This document shows, in pieces, positions 7,590 to 17,554 of a DNA stretch of 44,944 nucleotides (position 1 is the stretch's first letter; the number at the start of each line of letters is the position of its first letter). The notes below the pieces were generated by a model. That model did no database searches. It saw nothing but the letters and a program-made list of their open reading frames with translations, and was not told the origin of the DNA. The position numbers and the translations under genes are program-made. Source of the DNA: Acidobacteriota bacterium (lineage in GTDB: Bacteria > Acidobacteriota > Terriglobia > Versatilivoradales > Versatilivoraceae); NCBI GenBank assembly GCA_009841055.1, contig VXMN01000139.1:1-44944 (forward strand), given 5' to 3'.

Positions 7590-9404
7590 ATGAACCTGAC
7601 GCGACACCTCATTGCCAACGACTTTCGCTACCTGCGGTCTTATCTGAGCGTGTGGTGGGCTCTGTTGATCTTGCAGGCCGTCTTGATGGGATCTTACGCC
7701 CAATTGTTTTCCGCCGAAGGGATGTGGCTATTCAGCCCGTCTTTCCTGGGGTTGCTGGTCGCAGTACTCAAGCTCTGTATGTTGACGCTGATCGTATCGG
7801 AGGCGGTACGGAAGGATGCCACCACAGGCACCACTGCCTTCTGGTTGAGCCGCCCCTTTTCCAAGGGTCGGCTGCTGGCGAGCAAGTCCCTCTTCCTGGC
7901 CTTGGTTGTCTTGCTTCCGGACCTTCTGGTGCAGGTCGTTTTGCTCCTGGTCCGTGGCGTCGCCCTGGAGGATACCGTCCGCTCCATTCCGCAGATCGTC
8001 CTTCTGACCCTGTTCACGATCGTCGTTCTAACGATGCTGACGGTTTTAACCACCAGCCTTCCCCGACAGATCTTCTTTGGGATCACTGCGCTGGTCGCCC
8101 TGCCGCCGCTTTGGTTCATCTTGTTTCAGCTTTTTTCCATGTCTTTTTCCCTGGTCCTGAGCACTCTGCAATTTCCGGGCCAAGACCTTCCCGTTGTGAT
8201 GCCTGTTCCCACTCCCAGTTTCAGTCTGCACGTGATGGGCATGCTTCCGGTCCTTCTGGGAATAGCCGCGATCGTCGTTGTCCATCAGTATCTGACGCGA
8301 CGGACGTTACGCAGCAGGATCCTCCTCTTCTCGGCCCTCTCCCTTGCGTTGATGTCCATGGGATTCTGGAACCCGGATTGGCGGGCAACGGCGCCCAAAC
8401 TCGACACGGGGATTCTGGATCCGACCCGGGTCGCGGCCTGGATCGAGAAAAAGAGTCTGATCATGGCTCCAGTCACAACGTCTCGTCCGGACTTCGACCC
8501 GGCAGGGAAAAAAGGGCTGCTCCTCAAAGGCAGCATAGCGCTGGACAATCTGCCTCCGGGCGTGGTTGTGCTCCCGGCTCAGATCTCCGCCAGCCTCCTC
8601 CTGCCCTCCGGAGAATCCCTGGCCCACCATGTCAGTCGCAGCTTCTATGCGTTCCAGGCCATGAAACCCATTCATTCTTCCGGTCGACTGCTTGACGAGG
8701 ATAGAGCCGAATTGCTCGGTCAGGCGTTGGACGATGTCGCATTCCTGGACGGTGAGAGTTTGTCGGGGGAAGGACCTCCGGAGCTGTTTGAGATCAGCAA
8801 GGATCTCTATGAGCGTTATGGAGAGGACAGATTGCAATATTCGGCCCAGGTGGATTTTCTGGTCCAAAGGGACGAAATCGCCACCATACGGTTGGAAAAG
8901 GGGGCTCGTTACCATCGAGGCTCGGACCAGGTGGAGATCCTATCGATTGACCGATACTATTCGGACGGGTCAAACACCTTTCAATTTGAGATCCCCGCAA
9001 GTGAACGACTCGATCACAACGGCTTGTCCATCCGCTTCATGGAGTTTACCCACAGGCTCCTTGTGGACGACCGAAACGTCATCACCTATCTCTTGATCAA
9101 CCCGTCCCGGCGGGAAGCGATGATCGGCTGGAAGGGCCGTCCGGCAGGTAGCTCCCTTCGGACTCCCCCCCTGCTGTCATTGGTCTTCCCGATGCTGAAG
9201 GTTGGACAGGGGCTGCTGAATTTCGGTCCATCATTGTTTGGGGGGCCTCCCCTCGACCCGGCCTGGATGGACGGTGCCGAGCTGATTCGGGTTGAAACAA
9301 CGGATCTGGGTTGGTTCTCCAAGTCCATCCGCCTGGAGGACCTCGTCCTAAGACGCATCGCCCGACCTCCTGCTGCATTATCACAGCCCGGGAATGAGAG
9401 TTGA
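7590..9404 (+). CDS. ABC-2-type membrane protein with large C-terminal soluble domain (paralogue 1)
   Basis: 604 aa; about seven hydrophobic segments in the first half, then ~330 aa soluble; follows the ATPase directly. Confidence 0.8.
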   Translation: MNLTRHLIANDFRYLRSYLSVWWALLILQAVLMGSYAQLFSAEGMWLFSPSFLGLLVAVLKLCMLTLIVSEAVRKDATTGTTAFWLSRPFSKGRLLASKSLFLALVVLLPDLLVQVVLLLVRGVALEDTVRSIPQIVLLTLFTIVVLTMLTVLTTSLPRQIFFGITALVALPPLWFILFQLFSMSFSLVLSTLQFPGQDLPVVMPVPTPSFSLHVMGMLPVLLGIAAIVVVHQYLTRRTLRSRILLFSALSLALMSMGFWNPDWRATAPKLDTGILDPTRVAAWIEKKSLIMAPVTTSRPDFDPAGKKGLLLKGSIALDNLPPGVVVLPAQISASLLLPSGESLAHHVSRSFYAFQAMKPIHSSGRLLDEDRAELLGQALDDVAFLDGESLSGEGPPELFEISKDLYERYGEDRLQYSAQVDFLVQRDEIATIRLEKGARYHRGSDQVEILSIDRYYSDGSNTFQFEIPASERLDHNGLSIRFMEFTHRLLVDDRNVITYLLINPSRREAMIGWKGRPAGSSLRTPPLLSLVFPMLKVGQGLLNFGPSLFGGPPLDPAWMDGAELIRVETTDLGWFSKSIRLEDLVLRRIARPPAALSQPGNES

Positions 9405-9526
9405 ACAGGAGATTGGGAGGCAGGATGTGCTCGGGCTGAAGGCTGGGAGCGTAAGTCCAATCTTGGTATTGCCATCTCGCGGTCTTTAGTCCTGATCCGC
9501 CGGTTGCAGGACGGTGGGGAACGCCA

Positions 9527-11317
9527 ATGAACCTGACTCTTCACCTCATTGCCAACGACTTTCGCTACCTGCGGCTCTATCTGAGCTTGTGGTCGGGCCT
9601 CGTCATCCTGCAGGCCGTATTGATCGGGGCATTCCCACAGCATGCTCCGGGTGAATGGAGAGGGATTATGTCCCTGTCCTCCTTGTCGTGGCCGCTGGCG
9701 ATCCTGAAGGTCTGCCTTTTGACCGTGATCGTCTCGCAATTGGTGCAGAAGGACTCCACCGTAGGAAGCACCGCCTTCTGGCTGAGCCGCCCGATTGCCG
9801 CAAAGCGTTTGCTGGGAAGCAAGTTGATTTTCCTGCTGGTGGCTGTGGTCCTTCCGGTCCTTGTCGTGGAAATCCTGCTGCTGTCTGTTCGTGGAGTCAT
9901 CCCGGAAGACATTCTCCGCTCCATTCCCCAGATCGTCTTTCTGCAGATCCTGCCGGTTGCCGTGGCGATGATGCTGGCATCCGTGACTTCCAACCTGCCG
10001 AGACTGATTTTCCTGGGGGTAATTGCCCTGGTGGCGCTGCCCCTGCTCTGGTTTATCTTGTCGTATCTGTTCACCGCTGTGTCGGGAACAGTCACCGTCG
10101 AGAACGACGACGTCCCTCTCACAATGCCGATTCCCCCTCCCAGCTATAGCTCATTCCTGATAGGCATTCTTCTGGTCCTGGTTGGGACTTCCGGGGCCGT
10201 CGTCGCGCACCAGTATCTGACCAGGCGAACGATGCTCAGCAGAGCACTTTTCTTTTCGGGAGTTTTGGTTGCGCTGCTATCCATGGGGTTCTGGAGCAGA
10301 CATATTTGGGAGACGGAATCCGGATCCGATTCCGGGATCCTCGATCCGACACAGGTTACGACCAGGATTGAGGGAAAGAGCCTGGTCTTCGCTCCAGTGA
10401 CGGAATCGCTTCCGGTCTTTGACCTGGCCGGAGAAAAAAAGATGCTCCTCAGAGGAGATATAGCCCTGGACGATTTTCCACCGGGTGTCGTTGTGCTCCC
10501 GGCTCAGGTCTCTGCGAATCTCGTTCTTCCGTCGGGAGAATCCCTGGCCCGCCATGTCAGTCATGGTTCGTATGCGTTCATGGCTACGTTCCCCTTTGGA
10601 CCTGATCGACGATTGACCAGGGAGAAGGCCGAGTCTCTCGGTCAGACCCTGGGGGATGTCGAATTCCTTGACGGTGGACAGATGTGGGGGGACGGGCCTC
10701 CGGAGCTGTTTGCCATCAGTGACGACCTGTATGAGCGTTACAAGGGTGTCAGGACCGTCTATTCCGCCGAGGTGGACTACCTGGTGCAGAAAGACGAAAT
10801 CACAACCATGCGGCTGGAAAAAGGATATCGCTTTGAACGAGGCTCCGACCGGGTTGAGATCCTGTCAGTTGACGAGTCCTATCGTGGGGGGCTGACCGTT
10901 CTCATCAGCGAGTCTACCCACAAGCTCATGGGAGACGGCCGCAAAGATGTCGTGTACCTTTTGATCAACACGTCCAGAGGGCAAGCCCTCCTGGACTTGT
11001 GGTACAGCACGGATAGCGACTCCATGTCCAGCCCTCCTCTTCTGTCGTTTATCTTCCCGATGCTGGCGGTCAGGCGATTGAAACTCCAGTTCGACCCACC
11101 AAGGGACGGTCCTCCAATCGATCCCGGCTGGTTTCAAGGGGCCGAGCTGATCCGAGTCGAGACCAGGGACTTGGGTTGGTTCTCCAAATCGATCCAACTG
11201 GAAGGCTTCGTCATGGAACGAATTGCCCACCCGGCGGCTGCAGCATTGCAGCCTGGAGAAGAAGGCCACCAGGAGTTCTCAGAGCGGACCCGCCGGGGCT
11301 CAAGACCTGGTGAGTAG
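9527..11317 (+). CDS. ABC-2-type membrane protein with large C-terminal soluble domain (paralogue 2)
   Basis: 596 aa; collinear with 7590..9404 (MNLTLHLIANDFRYLRLYLSLW, STAFWLSRPIA, HQYLTRRT, ELIRVETRDLGWFSKSIQLE). Confidence 0.8.
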   Translation: MNLTLHLIANDFRYLRLYLSLWSGLVILQAVLIGAFPQHAPGEWRGIMSLSSLSWPLAILKVCLLTVIVSQLVQKDSTVGSTAFWLSRPIAAKRLLGSKLIFLLVAVVLPVLVVEILLLSVRGVIPEDILRSIPQIVFLQILPVAVAMMLASVTSNLPRLIFLGVIALVALPLLWFILSYLFTAVSGTVTVENDDVPLTMPIPPPSYSSFLIGILLVLVGTSGAVVAHQYLTRRTMLSRALFFSGVLVALLSMGFWSRHIWETESGSDSGILDPTQVTTRIEGKSLVFAPVTESLPVFDLAGEKKMLLRGDIALDDFPPGVVVLPAQVSANLVLPSGESLARHVSHGSYAFMATFPFGPDRRLTREKAESLGQTLGDVEFLDGGQMWGDGPPELFAISDDLYERYKGVRTVYSAEVDYLVQKDEITTMRLEKGYRFERGSDRVEILSVDESYRGGLTVLISESTHKLMGDGRKDVVYLLINTSRGQALLDLWYSTDSDSMSSPPLLSFIFPMLAVRRLKLQFDPPRDGPPIDPGWFQGAELIRVETRDLGWFSKSIQLEGFVMERIAHPAAAALQPGEEGHQEFSERTRRGSRPGE

Positions 11318-11394
11318 ATCCGATGGCACTGAGGGCTGCCTGTCTGACTCTGATGCGGTGTGCTCGTGTCAGGGACAGGGTGTGAGGAGCAAGA

Positions 11395-13141
11395 ATGAAC
11401 CTGACGCTTCACATGGTCGGCAAGGACTTTCGTCGTTTGCACCTCCTTCTCCCACTCGTCGGCTGGTGGGCACTGGTCATCCTGCAAGGATTCTTGATCT
11501 CAACCTTTGCGCGTCTTCCTCATCAACCACCTCCGGCCGATATGATGCTCGAATTCTCCATCAGCCTGCTGGCATGGCTGGTCGCATTGCTGAAGATTGG
11601 CCTATTGGTATTGATCGCTTCTCAATTAGTGCAGCAGGACTCGACGGTAGGCAGCACCGCCTTCTGGTTGAGCCGTCCCATCTCCGGGAAGCGGCTCCTG
11701 GCCGGCAAGTCTCTCTTCCTGGCATTAACGGTGATTCTCCCCGCTTTTCTCACCGAAGTTCTGCTCCTCCTTCTCCATGGAGTCACGCTGTACGACACGG
11801 TCCGCTCCATTCCACAGATTTTGCTATTTCAGTGCCTGGTGCTGGCACTGCTCATGATGCTGGCGGGTTTGACCCGTGACCTTGCTCGTATGATTTTTCT
11901 CGGCATCCTCGGGGCTATTGGCCTGCTGCTGGTTCAATACACGTCTTTGCAGCTCCTGCGCTGGCTGGACCCCTATGTCTTTCAACCCCCCCCAAAATGC
12001 ATTGATGCAGGCCATCGCCGAAACGGTCAAAGTGGTCAGGCGGATCAGATGGGACGACTCCCTCTATTTTTCAGGTTTGATCGGGTTCTTGCTGTTCCTT
12101 CTTGTAGTGGCCCTGGTTGTTGTGTGCCATCAGTATCTGACCCGGCGGACGGGAAAGAGCATGATCCTCGCCTCGTCGGTGTTTCCCGGGGTACTGCTGT
12201 TCATGACCTTCTGGACGTGGGACTTTTGGCCGGACGAGTATCCTCTGGCCGAGGGAATCCTGGACCCGGAACAGGTCACGGCCCGAATCCAGGAAAAGAG
12301 TCTCAAGTTTCGTCGTTGGCACAAACCTGGACGTGAAGAAAGGCGGATACTGCAAGGGGGAGTCGTGTTGGACAATCTACCCGCGGGCCTGGCGGCATTG
12401 CCGGGACGGTTCACCGTGAGCCTCTTCTCGAAATCCGGCGAAGCCCTGGACCAGTATCAGGGTGGTACTTCATACGCTCGCCGTGATCGGTCGCCGCGAT
12501 TTCAGCGTTACCGTGAGCGGGACTTGGACACGAAGAAGGCCTCATTGCTGTCAAAGTCGCTTGGAGGCGTGGATTTCCTGAATTCCGGGCAATTTGAGGG
12601 GAAACCTCATCTGGAACTGATATGGATCAGCCAGGAGATACATAACCGTTATTCAGGTGACGAATTAGTCTATGAGGCAGAGATGCATTTTCTGGTTCAG
12701 AGAGACGCAATTACAAGGATGCGGTTGGAACCCGGTGTTCGTTATGATCGAGGCTCCGACCATGCAGCAATCCTTGCCGTCACCTCTCAAAATGACGCCT
12801 GGATCGTTCACCTCAGTGAGTCCTCCCACAAACTCACGCTGGATGACTGGAAGACCGTACGGTACTTCCTGGTCAACTCCTCAAGGAAAGAAGCGCTTTT
12901 CGGCCAAAGAGACTTTGGCCTCGACTCTCTTTCCAGCCACTTGCTGTTCTCGGACATCTACCAGGTGCTGGAGGTCAGACGGCCAGCTCTGTCTTTCGAA
13001 TTACCGTCAGAGACTTTCCCCATCGATGCAAGCTGGCTGCGGGGAGCCAAGCTGGTTCGTGTCGAGACCAGGAACCTGGGTTGGTTCTCCAAGACCCTCC
13101 GCATCGAGGACTTCGTCATGGATCGCATACCGGGACCCTAA
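11395..13141 (+). CDS. ABC-2-type membrane protein (paralogue 3), frameshifted at a C8 tract (11986-11993)
   Basis: First half in ORF 11395..12336, second half in ORF 11918..13141. Removing one C gives WLDPYVFQPPQNALMQAIAETVKV... and a product collinear with paralogues 1 and 2. Confidence 0.8.
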
Positions 13142-13368
13142 CAGGGGAGACCCCCTCCTGACTTTGTTTCCGCCTCCCCTGGCCGGACACGCCTCTCGCC
13201 AACCACGCCAACCATGCCCCGGACCAAATCCCGAGCAACAGCCCCAATCCAAAAAGGCTCGACTTGGGGGACGGCTTGGGGCATTCTGGGGCGGGCTGAT
13301 TCGAGCGGCCATTTCAGTTAGCTGAATCGGAGGCACTGACGGGGAAGCGAAGCTGGCAGGGAGAGAAT

Positions 13369-13385
13369 GCGGGCGAGACGCCCGC
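13369..13385. repeat. Short dispersed hairpin GCGGGCG-AGA-CGCCCGC
   Basis: Perfect 7-bp stem; related copy GGGAGCGCGGGCG-TCC-CGCCCGC at 37421-37444. Confidence 0.6.
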
Positions 13386-13503
13386 GCTCCCGGGAGTGCC
13401 CATCAAGCCCCCCTGAGCTACAGAACGAAACGCCCAGCGATGGGCGAACGCTCTTGCTGAGGCAGCGCTAACCCACACACTTCCAGGATACTTCCATCAA
13501 TCC

Positions 13504-14673
13504 ATGACTCCATCCCTCCAATGGAATCCTGCGCTGTCGGCGCTGCCGGTTTCGGGAATTCGCCGGATGTTCAACCTGGCGGCCACCATGGAGGACGTCA
13601 TCCACCTCTCCATCGGGCAGCCCGATTTTCCCACGCCCCCGCACATCGTCGAGGCCCACGTGGAGGCCCTGCGCCAGGACAAGACCCACTACACCCTGGA
13701 TGCCGGCCTGCCGGAGCTTCTGTCGGCCCTGGCGAGAATCTATGGAAGAGTCAGCGGCCGGAAGCTGGTGGAGGAGAACCTGCTGGAAACCACCGGCGCC
13801 GGGGAGGCCATCTTCCTGGCAGTTACCAGCCTGGCCGCGCCGGGGCGCGAGGTGATCGCCATCGAGCCCAGCTTCGTGCTCTTCCAGCCGCTGGTGGGTC
13901 TGGCCGGAGGCAGCGTCCGGCGCATCGTCACCACTGCCGAGCAGGGCTACCAGGTGGATCCCCAGGAAGTGATCGACGCCATGCGCCCCCGGACCTGCGC
14001 CGTCATCCTCAACTCCCCCGGCAATCCCACCGGCACCGTCTATCCTGCCTCGACTCTGGAGGCCATCTGTCAGGCCGCCGCCAGGCGGGGGATTACCGTG
14101 ATCAGCGACGAGGTCTACGACCGCCTGGTCCTGGACGAGATGGAATCCTCCAGCGTCCTGAACTGCGACGTGGACCTGGACCACCTGATCGTGGCCAGCA
14201 GTGTTTCCAAGACCTACAGCATGCCGGGCATGCGGGTGGGCTGGCTGATCTCCAGCCGCAAGAACCTCCAGACCTTGAGGCGTTATCACACCTATACCAC
14301 CACGGTGGGGAACACGCCGGGACAGTGGGCCTCGGTGGCCGCTCTGCAGGGTGACCAGAGCTGCGTCGATCGCATGGTCGGCGAGTACCGCAAGCGCCGG
14401 GACCGCATCGTGGAGCTGCTGGAGCAGTGCCGCCACCTGCAGGGCTACCGGCCGCAAGGCGCCTTCTACATCATGCCTTCGCTGCCCGCCGGGGAAGACG
14501 GGTCCGGGTTCACGCTCAGGATGCTGCAGGAGATCCGGGTCTGCGCCATCCCGGGAGACACCTTCGGGGAATCCTGCCGCAACGGCCTGCGGTTGAGCTA
14601 CGCCACCTCGCTGGAGCGGATCGAGGCTGCCTTTGAAAGGATGATTCCATGGCTAGAGAAACAATCGTTCTGA
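13504..14673 (+). CDS. PLP-dependent aminotransferase, class I/II
   Basis: 389 aa; NSPGNPTGTVY, ISDEVYDRL, SSVSKTYSMPGMRVGW (PLP lysine). Confidence 0.93.
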   Translation: MTPSLQWNPALSALPVSGIRRMFNLAATMEDVIHLSIGQPDFPTPPHIVEAHVEALRQDKTHYTLDAGLPELLSALARIYGRVSGRKLVEENLLETTGAGEAIFLAVTSLAAPGREVIAIEPSFVLFQPLVGLAGGSVRRIVTTAEQGYQVDPQEVIDAMRPRTCAVILNSPGNPTGTVYPASTLEAICQAAARRGITVISDEVYDRLVLDEMESSSVLNCDVDLDHLIVASSVSKTYSMPGMRVGWLISSRKNLQTLRRYHTYTTTVGNTPGQWASVAALQGDQSCVDRMVGEYRKRRDRIVELLEQCRHLQGYRPQGAFYIMPSLPAGEDGSGFTLRMLQEIRVCAIPGDTFGESCRNGLRLSYATSLERIEAAFERMIPWLEKQSF

Positions 14674-15629
14674 CCCGCGGGGAAGTGGCGGCGCAGATCG
14701 ACCTGCAGGAAATCGTGCCGGCCATCGAAGAGTGCCTGGCCCGTTTCGAAAAGGGAGAGGACCTGCTTCCCCCCAAGTGCATCGTGGATCTGCCCGGGGG
14801 CATCGCCGCCTGCCTGACCGGCTACACCAAGGCCACCCACAAGTTCTCCATGAAGATGGGGCAGGAGCGCAAGGGCAACGTCGAGCGGGGGCTGCCTACC
14901 ATCTTCAGCACCATGAACCTCTACGATCCGGACACCGGCGAGCTGCTGCTGATCGTGGAATCGGTGCTGGCGACCATGTACCGCACGGCGGCTGCCGCGG
15001 CCGTGGCCGCCAACCGTCTGGCCCGCCGGGACGCCGCCGTGCTGGCGGTCATCGGCTCGGGCCAACTGGGGCGCCAGTGCGTGCGTGCCCTGAGCCGAGT
15101 GCGGCCCTTCCGGAGCATCCTGCTCTTCGATATCCGGCAAGAGCAGGCCGAGCGGCTGGCCGCGGACCTGGCCGCGGAGACGCCGGCCCCCATCGAGGTG
15201 ACCGGTGCCGAACGAGCCTGCCGGGAGGCCGACGTGATCTGCACGGCCACCAACAGCACCCAGCCGATCGTGCGGAGCGAATGGGTAAGGGAGGGGACCC
15301 ACCTCTCCTGCATGGGGGCCGACCTGCACACCAAGATCGAGTGCGAGCCGGAGCTGTTGCCGCGCTGCCGACTCTTTGCCGACAAGGTGGAGCACTGTCT
15401 GCAGCGGGGCGAGGCCAGCCAGGCGGTGGAGCGGGGCATCCTGGGAAAGGACTGCTACGCCGGCAGCCTGGGGCAGGTGATCCTGGGCCAGGTGGAGGGC
15501 CGCCGCGGCCGGGACGAGATCACCCTCTTTGACGGGATCGGGCTGGGCGTCCAGGACACCACCGTGGCCGCCAGCATTTACGAGCAGGCGCTGGCCAAGG
15601 GACTGGGCCAACGAGTGACCTTCAGCTAG
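14649..15629 (+). CDS. Ornithine cyclodeaminase / mu-crystallin family protein
   Basis: 326 aa; VIGSGQLGRQCVRALSRVRPFRSILLFDI; overlaps the preceding gene by 25 nt. Confidence 0.9.
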   Translation: MARETIVLTRGEVAAQIDLQEIVPAIEECLARFEKGEDLLPPKCIVDLPGGIAACLTGYTKATHKFSMKMGQERKGNVERGLPTIFSTMNLYDPDTGELLLIVESVLATMYRTAAAAAVAANRLARRDAAVLAVIGSGQLGRQCVRALSRVRPFRSILLFDIRQEQAERLAADLAAETPAPIEVTGAERACREADVICTATNSTQPIVRSEWVREGTHLSCMGADLHTKIECEPELLPRCRLFADKVEHCLQRGEASQAVERGILGKDCYAGSLGQVILGQVEGRRGRDEITLFDGIGLGVQDTTVAASIYEQALAKGLGQRVTFS

Positions 15630-15664
15630 CGCCAAGAAAGCCGGGAGCCGAAAAGACAGCGAGC

Positions 15665-16807
15665 ATGCCAGGTTACGACGTGGCCATTATCGGTCTGGGG
15701 GCGATCGGAAGCTTCACCGCCCTGGAACTGGCCGGACGGGGAGCCTCGGTGATCGGCTTCGACCGGTTCTCCCCTCCCCATGAGAAGGGCAGCCACGGAG
15801 GCGAGACCCGGGCCTTTCGCACCATCTACACGGAACATCCCGATTACGTGCCGCTGATGAAGCGGGCCCTGGAGCACTGGGAGCGTCTTGCCGAAGAGAG
15901 CCGCCCCGACCTGCTGACCTGGACGGGGGTGCTGAGCCTGGGAGAGCCCGACAGCCCGCTGGTCGACGGAGTCCAGCAAAGCGCCGAGGTTCACGGATTG
16001 CCGGTTCAGGTCCTGTCGGCGGATGAGGTCCGGCGGCGCTTTCCCGCCTTGAATCCCCCGGAGAACTTTACGGGACTGCTGGACGCCCGGGCCGGTCTGA
16101 TCGACGTGGCGGCCGCCCTGGGCTGCGCTCTGCAGGGAGCCCGCCGCCTGGGAGCCGAGCTGCGGCTCGACCAGGAAGTCCAGGGGTGGTCGGTCGAGGG
16201 GCGGGAGGTTCAGGTAAGTACCCGCGCAGAACGTATCCGGGCCAAGCGGCTGGTGGTCGCCGCCGGGGCCTGGAGCGGCGCCATCCTGAAGGCCTTGAAG
16301 CTGCCACTGGTGGCGCGGCGGCAGGTGCTGACCTGGTTCAGACCTCACCGGCCGGAATGGTTCCGGCCCGGCGCGGCCCCCATCTTCGTCTTTGCTCCCG
16401 GCGGCTTCTATGGTTTTCCCGAGATCGCCGGCGCCGGCGTCAAGATCGCCTATCACGAGAAGGGCGACCCCCTGTCGGAATTTCCCGTGCAGGTTCCTCC
16501 GCCATCCGAAGCCGACCTGGACCCCCTGGTGCGGGATATCGCCCGGTTTGTCCCGGGCCTGCTGGACTCCCGCCGTCCCCCGCTGGACCAGATGCTGGCC
16601 GCCAGGACCTGCCTCTACACCATGACCCCCGACGGCCACTTCATCCTCGACCGCCATCCTCGATACGAGCAGGTGCTGTTCGGGGCAGGATTTTCCGGCC
16701 ACGGGTTCAAGTTCGCGCCCGTGATGGGAGAGGTCCTGGCCGATCTGGCCCTGGAGGGAAATACCACCCAGCCCGCCGATTTCCTGAGGCTGGAGGGGAG
16801 ATTCTGA
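15665..16807 (+). CDS. FAD-dependent oxidoreductase (monomeric sarcosine oxidase / N-methyltryptophan oxidase-like)
   Basis: YDVAIIGLGAIGSFTALELAGRGASVIGFDRFSPPHEKGSHGGETRAFRTIY; C-terminal FGAGFSGHGFKFAPVMGE. Confidence 0.9.
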   Translation: MPGYDVAIIGLGAIGSFTALELAGRGASVIGFDRFSPPHEKGSHGGETRAFRTIYTEHPDYVPLMKRALEHWERLAEESRPDLLTWTGVLSLGEPDSPLVDGVQQSAEVHGLPVQVLSADEVRRRFPALNPPENFTGLLDARAGLIDVAAALGCALQGARRLGAELRLDQEVQGWSVEGREVQVSTRAERIRAKRLVVAAGAWSGAILKALKLPLVARRQVLTWFRPHRPEWFRPGAAPIFVFAPGGFYGFPEIAGAGVKIAYHEKGDPLSEFPVQVPPPSEADLDPLVRDIARFVPGLLDSRRPPLDQMLAARTCLYTMTPDGHFILDRHPRYEQVLFGAGFSGHGFKFAPVMGEVLADLALEGNTTQPADFLRLEGRF

Positions 16808-16814
16808 GTGGGGG

Positions 16815-17030
16815 TGGGTGCTCTCTATGCGCCGCATTCGCGGCTGGGTTGGAGCGGGCCCAGACGACCCCGGGTTGCCATCCGGGGCTACCCTGAGCCG
16901 CAGCTTCGCAGCTCTATAAGGATGGCTTGTCGCCGGCGTTAGCGTGGCCTACCCACGGCAACCGCAGCTTCGCAGCTCTTCCCTAACCCACAACACTGCA
17001 AGGGGAAACGTGCTTATTTATTGGAATATT
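16815..17030. repeat. ~200-bp dispersed intergenic repeat, copy L
   Basis: Inverted match to 17240-17465 and 25355-25545; shared cores GCCGCAGCTTCGCAGCTCT, GGGGCTACCCTGAGCC and ACCCACAACACTGCAAG (last one L and R only). Confidence 0.85.
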
Positions 17031-17047
17031 TTTCCGGGTGGGGGATC

Positions 17048-17192
17048 AATGGGCCGGTCCAGCGCTGGGCTCGGGCAGAACCTCCATGAGAGCTTTCAGC
17101 GTCTGGTCCAGGTCGGCGTCGGTGTGGGCGGTGGAGACGTACCAGGTTCCCCGGCCGGTGGTGCGGATCCCCTTGTAGACCAGGTCGGTGAC
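17048..17192 (-). pseudogene. Partial duplicate of the 3' end of the class III aminotransferase gene
   Basis: Near-identical to 17560-17703 (GCGCTGGGCTCGGGCAGAACCT...GACCAGGTCGGTGAC); similarity ends at ~17192. Confidence 0.85.
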
Positions 17193-17239
17193 TTCCCCAC
17201 GCGACGTTTCCCGATAGCTCGCCCCGGGCTCGTGACAGG

Positions 17240-17465
17240 GGCATTTTCTAAATAGAAAAGCACGTTTCCTCTTGCAGTGTTGTGGGTTCGGGGAGAGCTG
17301 CGAATGCAGCGGTTGACGTGGGTTACCCGGCGAGACGTCACCTACGGGCCATCCTTACAGAGCTGCGTAGCTGCGGCTCAGGGTAGCCCCGGGCGGCAGC
17401 CCGGGGTCGTATGGGTTCAGCACCCACCCAGCCGCGAATGCTGCGAATAGGAAGCACCCGTACGG
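17240..17465. repeat. ~200-bp dispersed intergenic repeat, copy R (inverted relative to L)
   Basis: GCACGTTTCCTCTTGCAGTGTTGTGGGTTC...GAGCTGCGTAGCTGCGGCTCAGGGTAGCCCCGGG...CAGCCGCGAATGCTGCGAATAGGAAGCACCCGT. Confidence 0.85.
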
Positions 17466-17554
17466 GAACGCAATGCCTCTCCAATCAAACGCAGCCCGCA
17501 ATCGAGCCGGAGGGAGCAAACGCGGCGCCACAATAATGACTATCAGGCGGAGAA

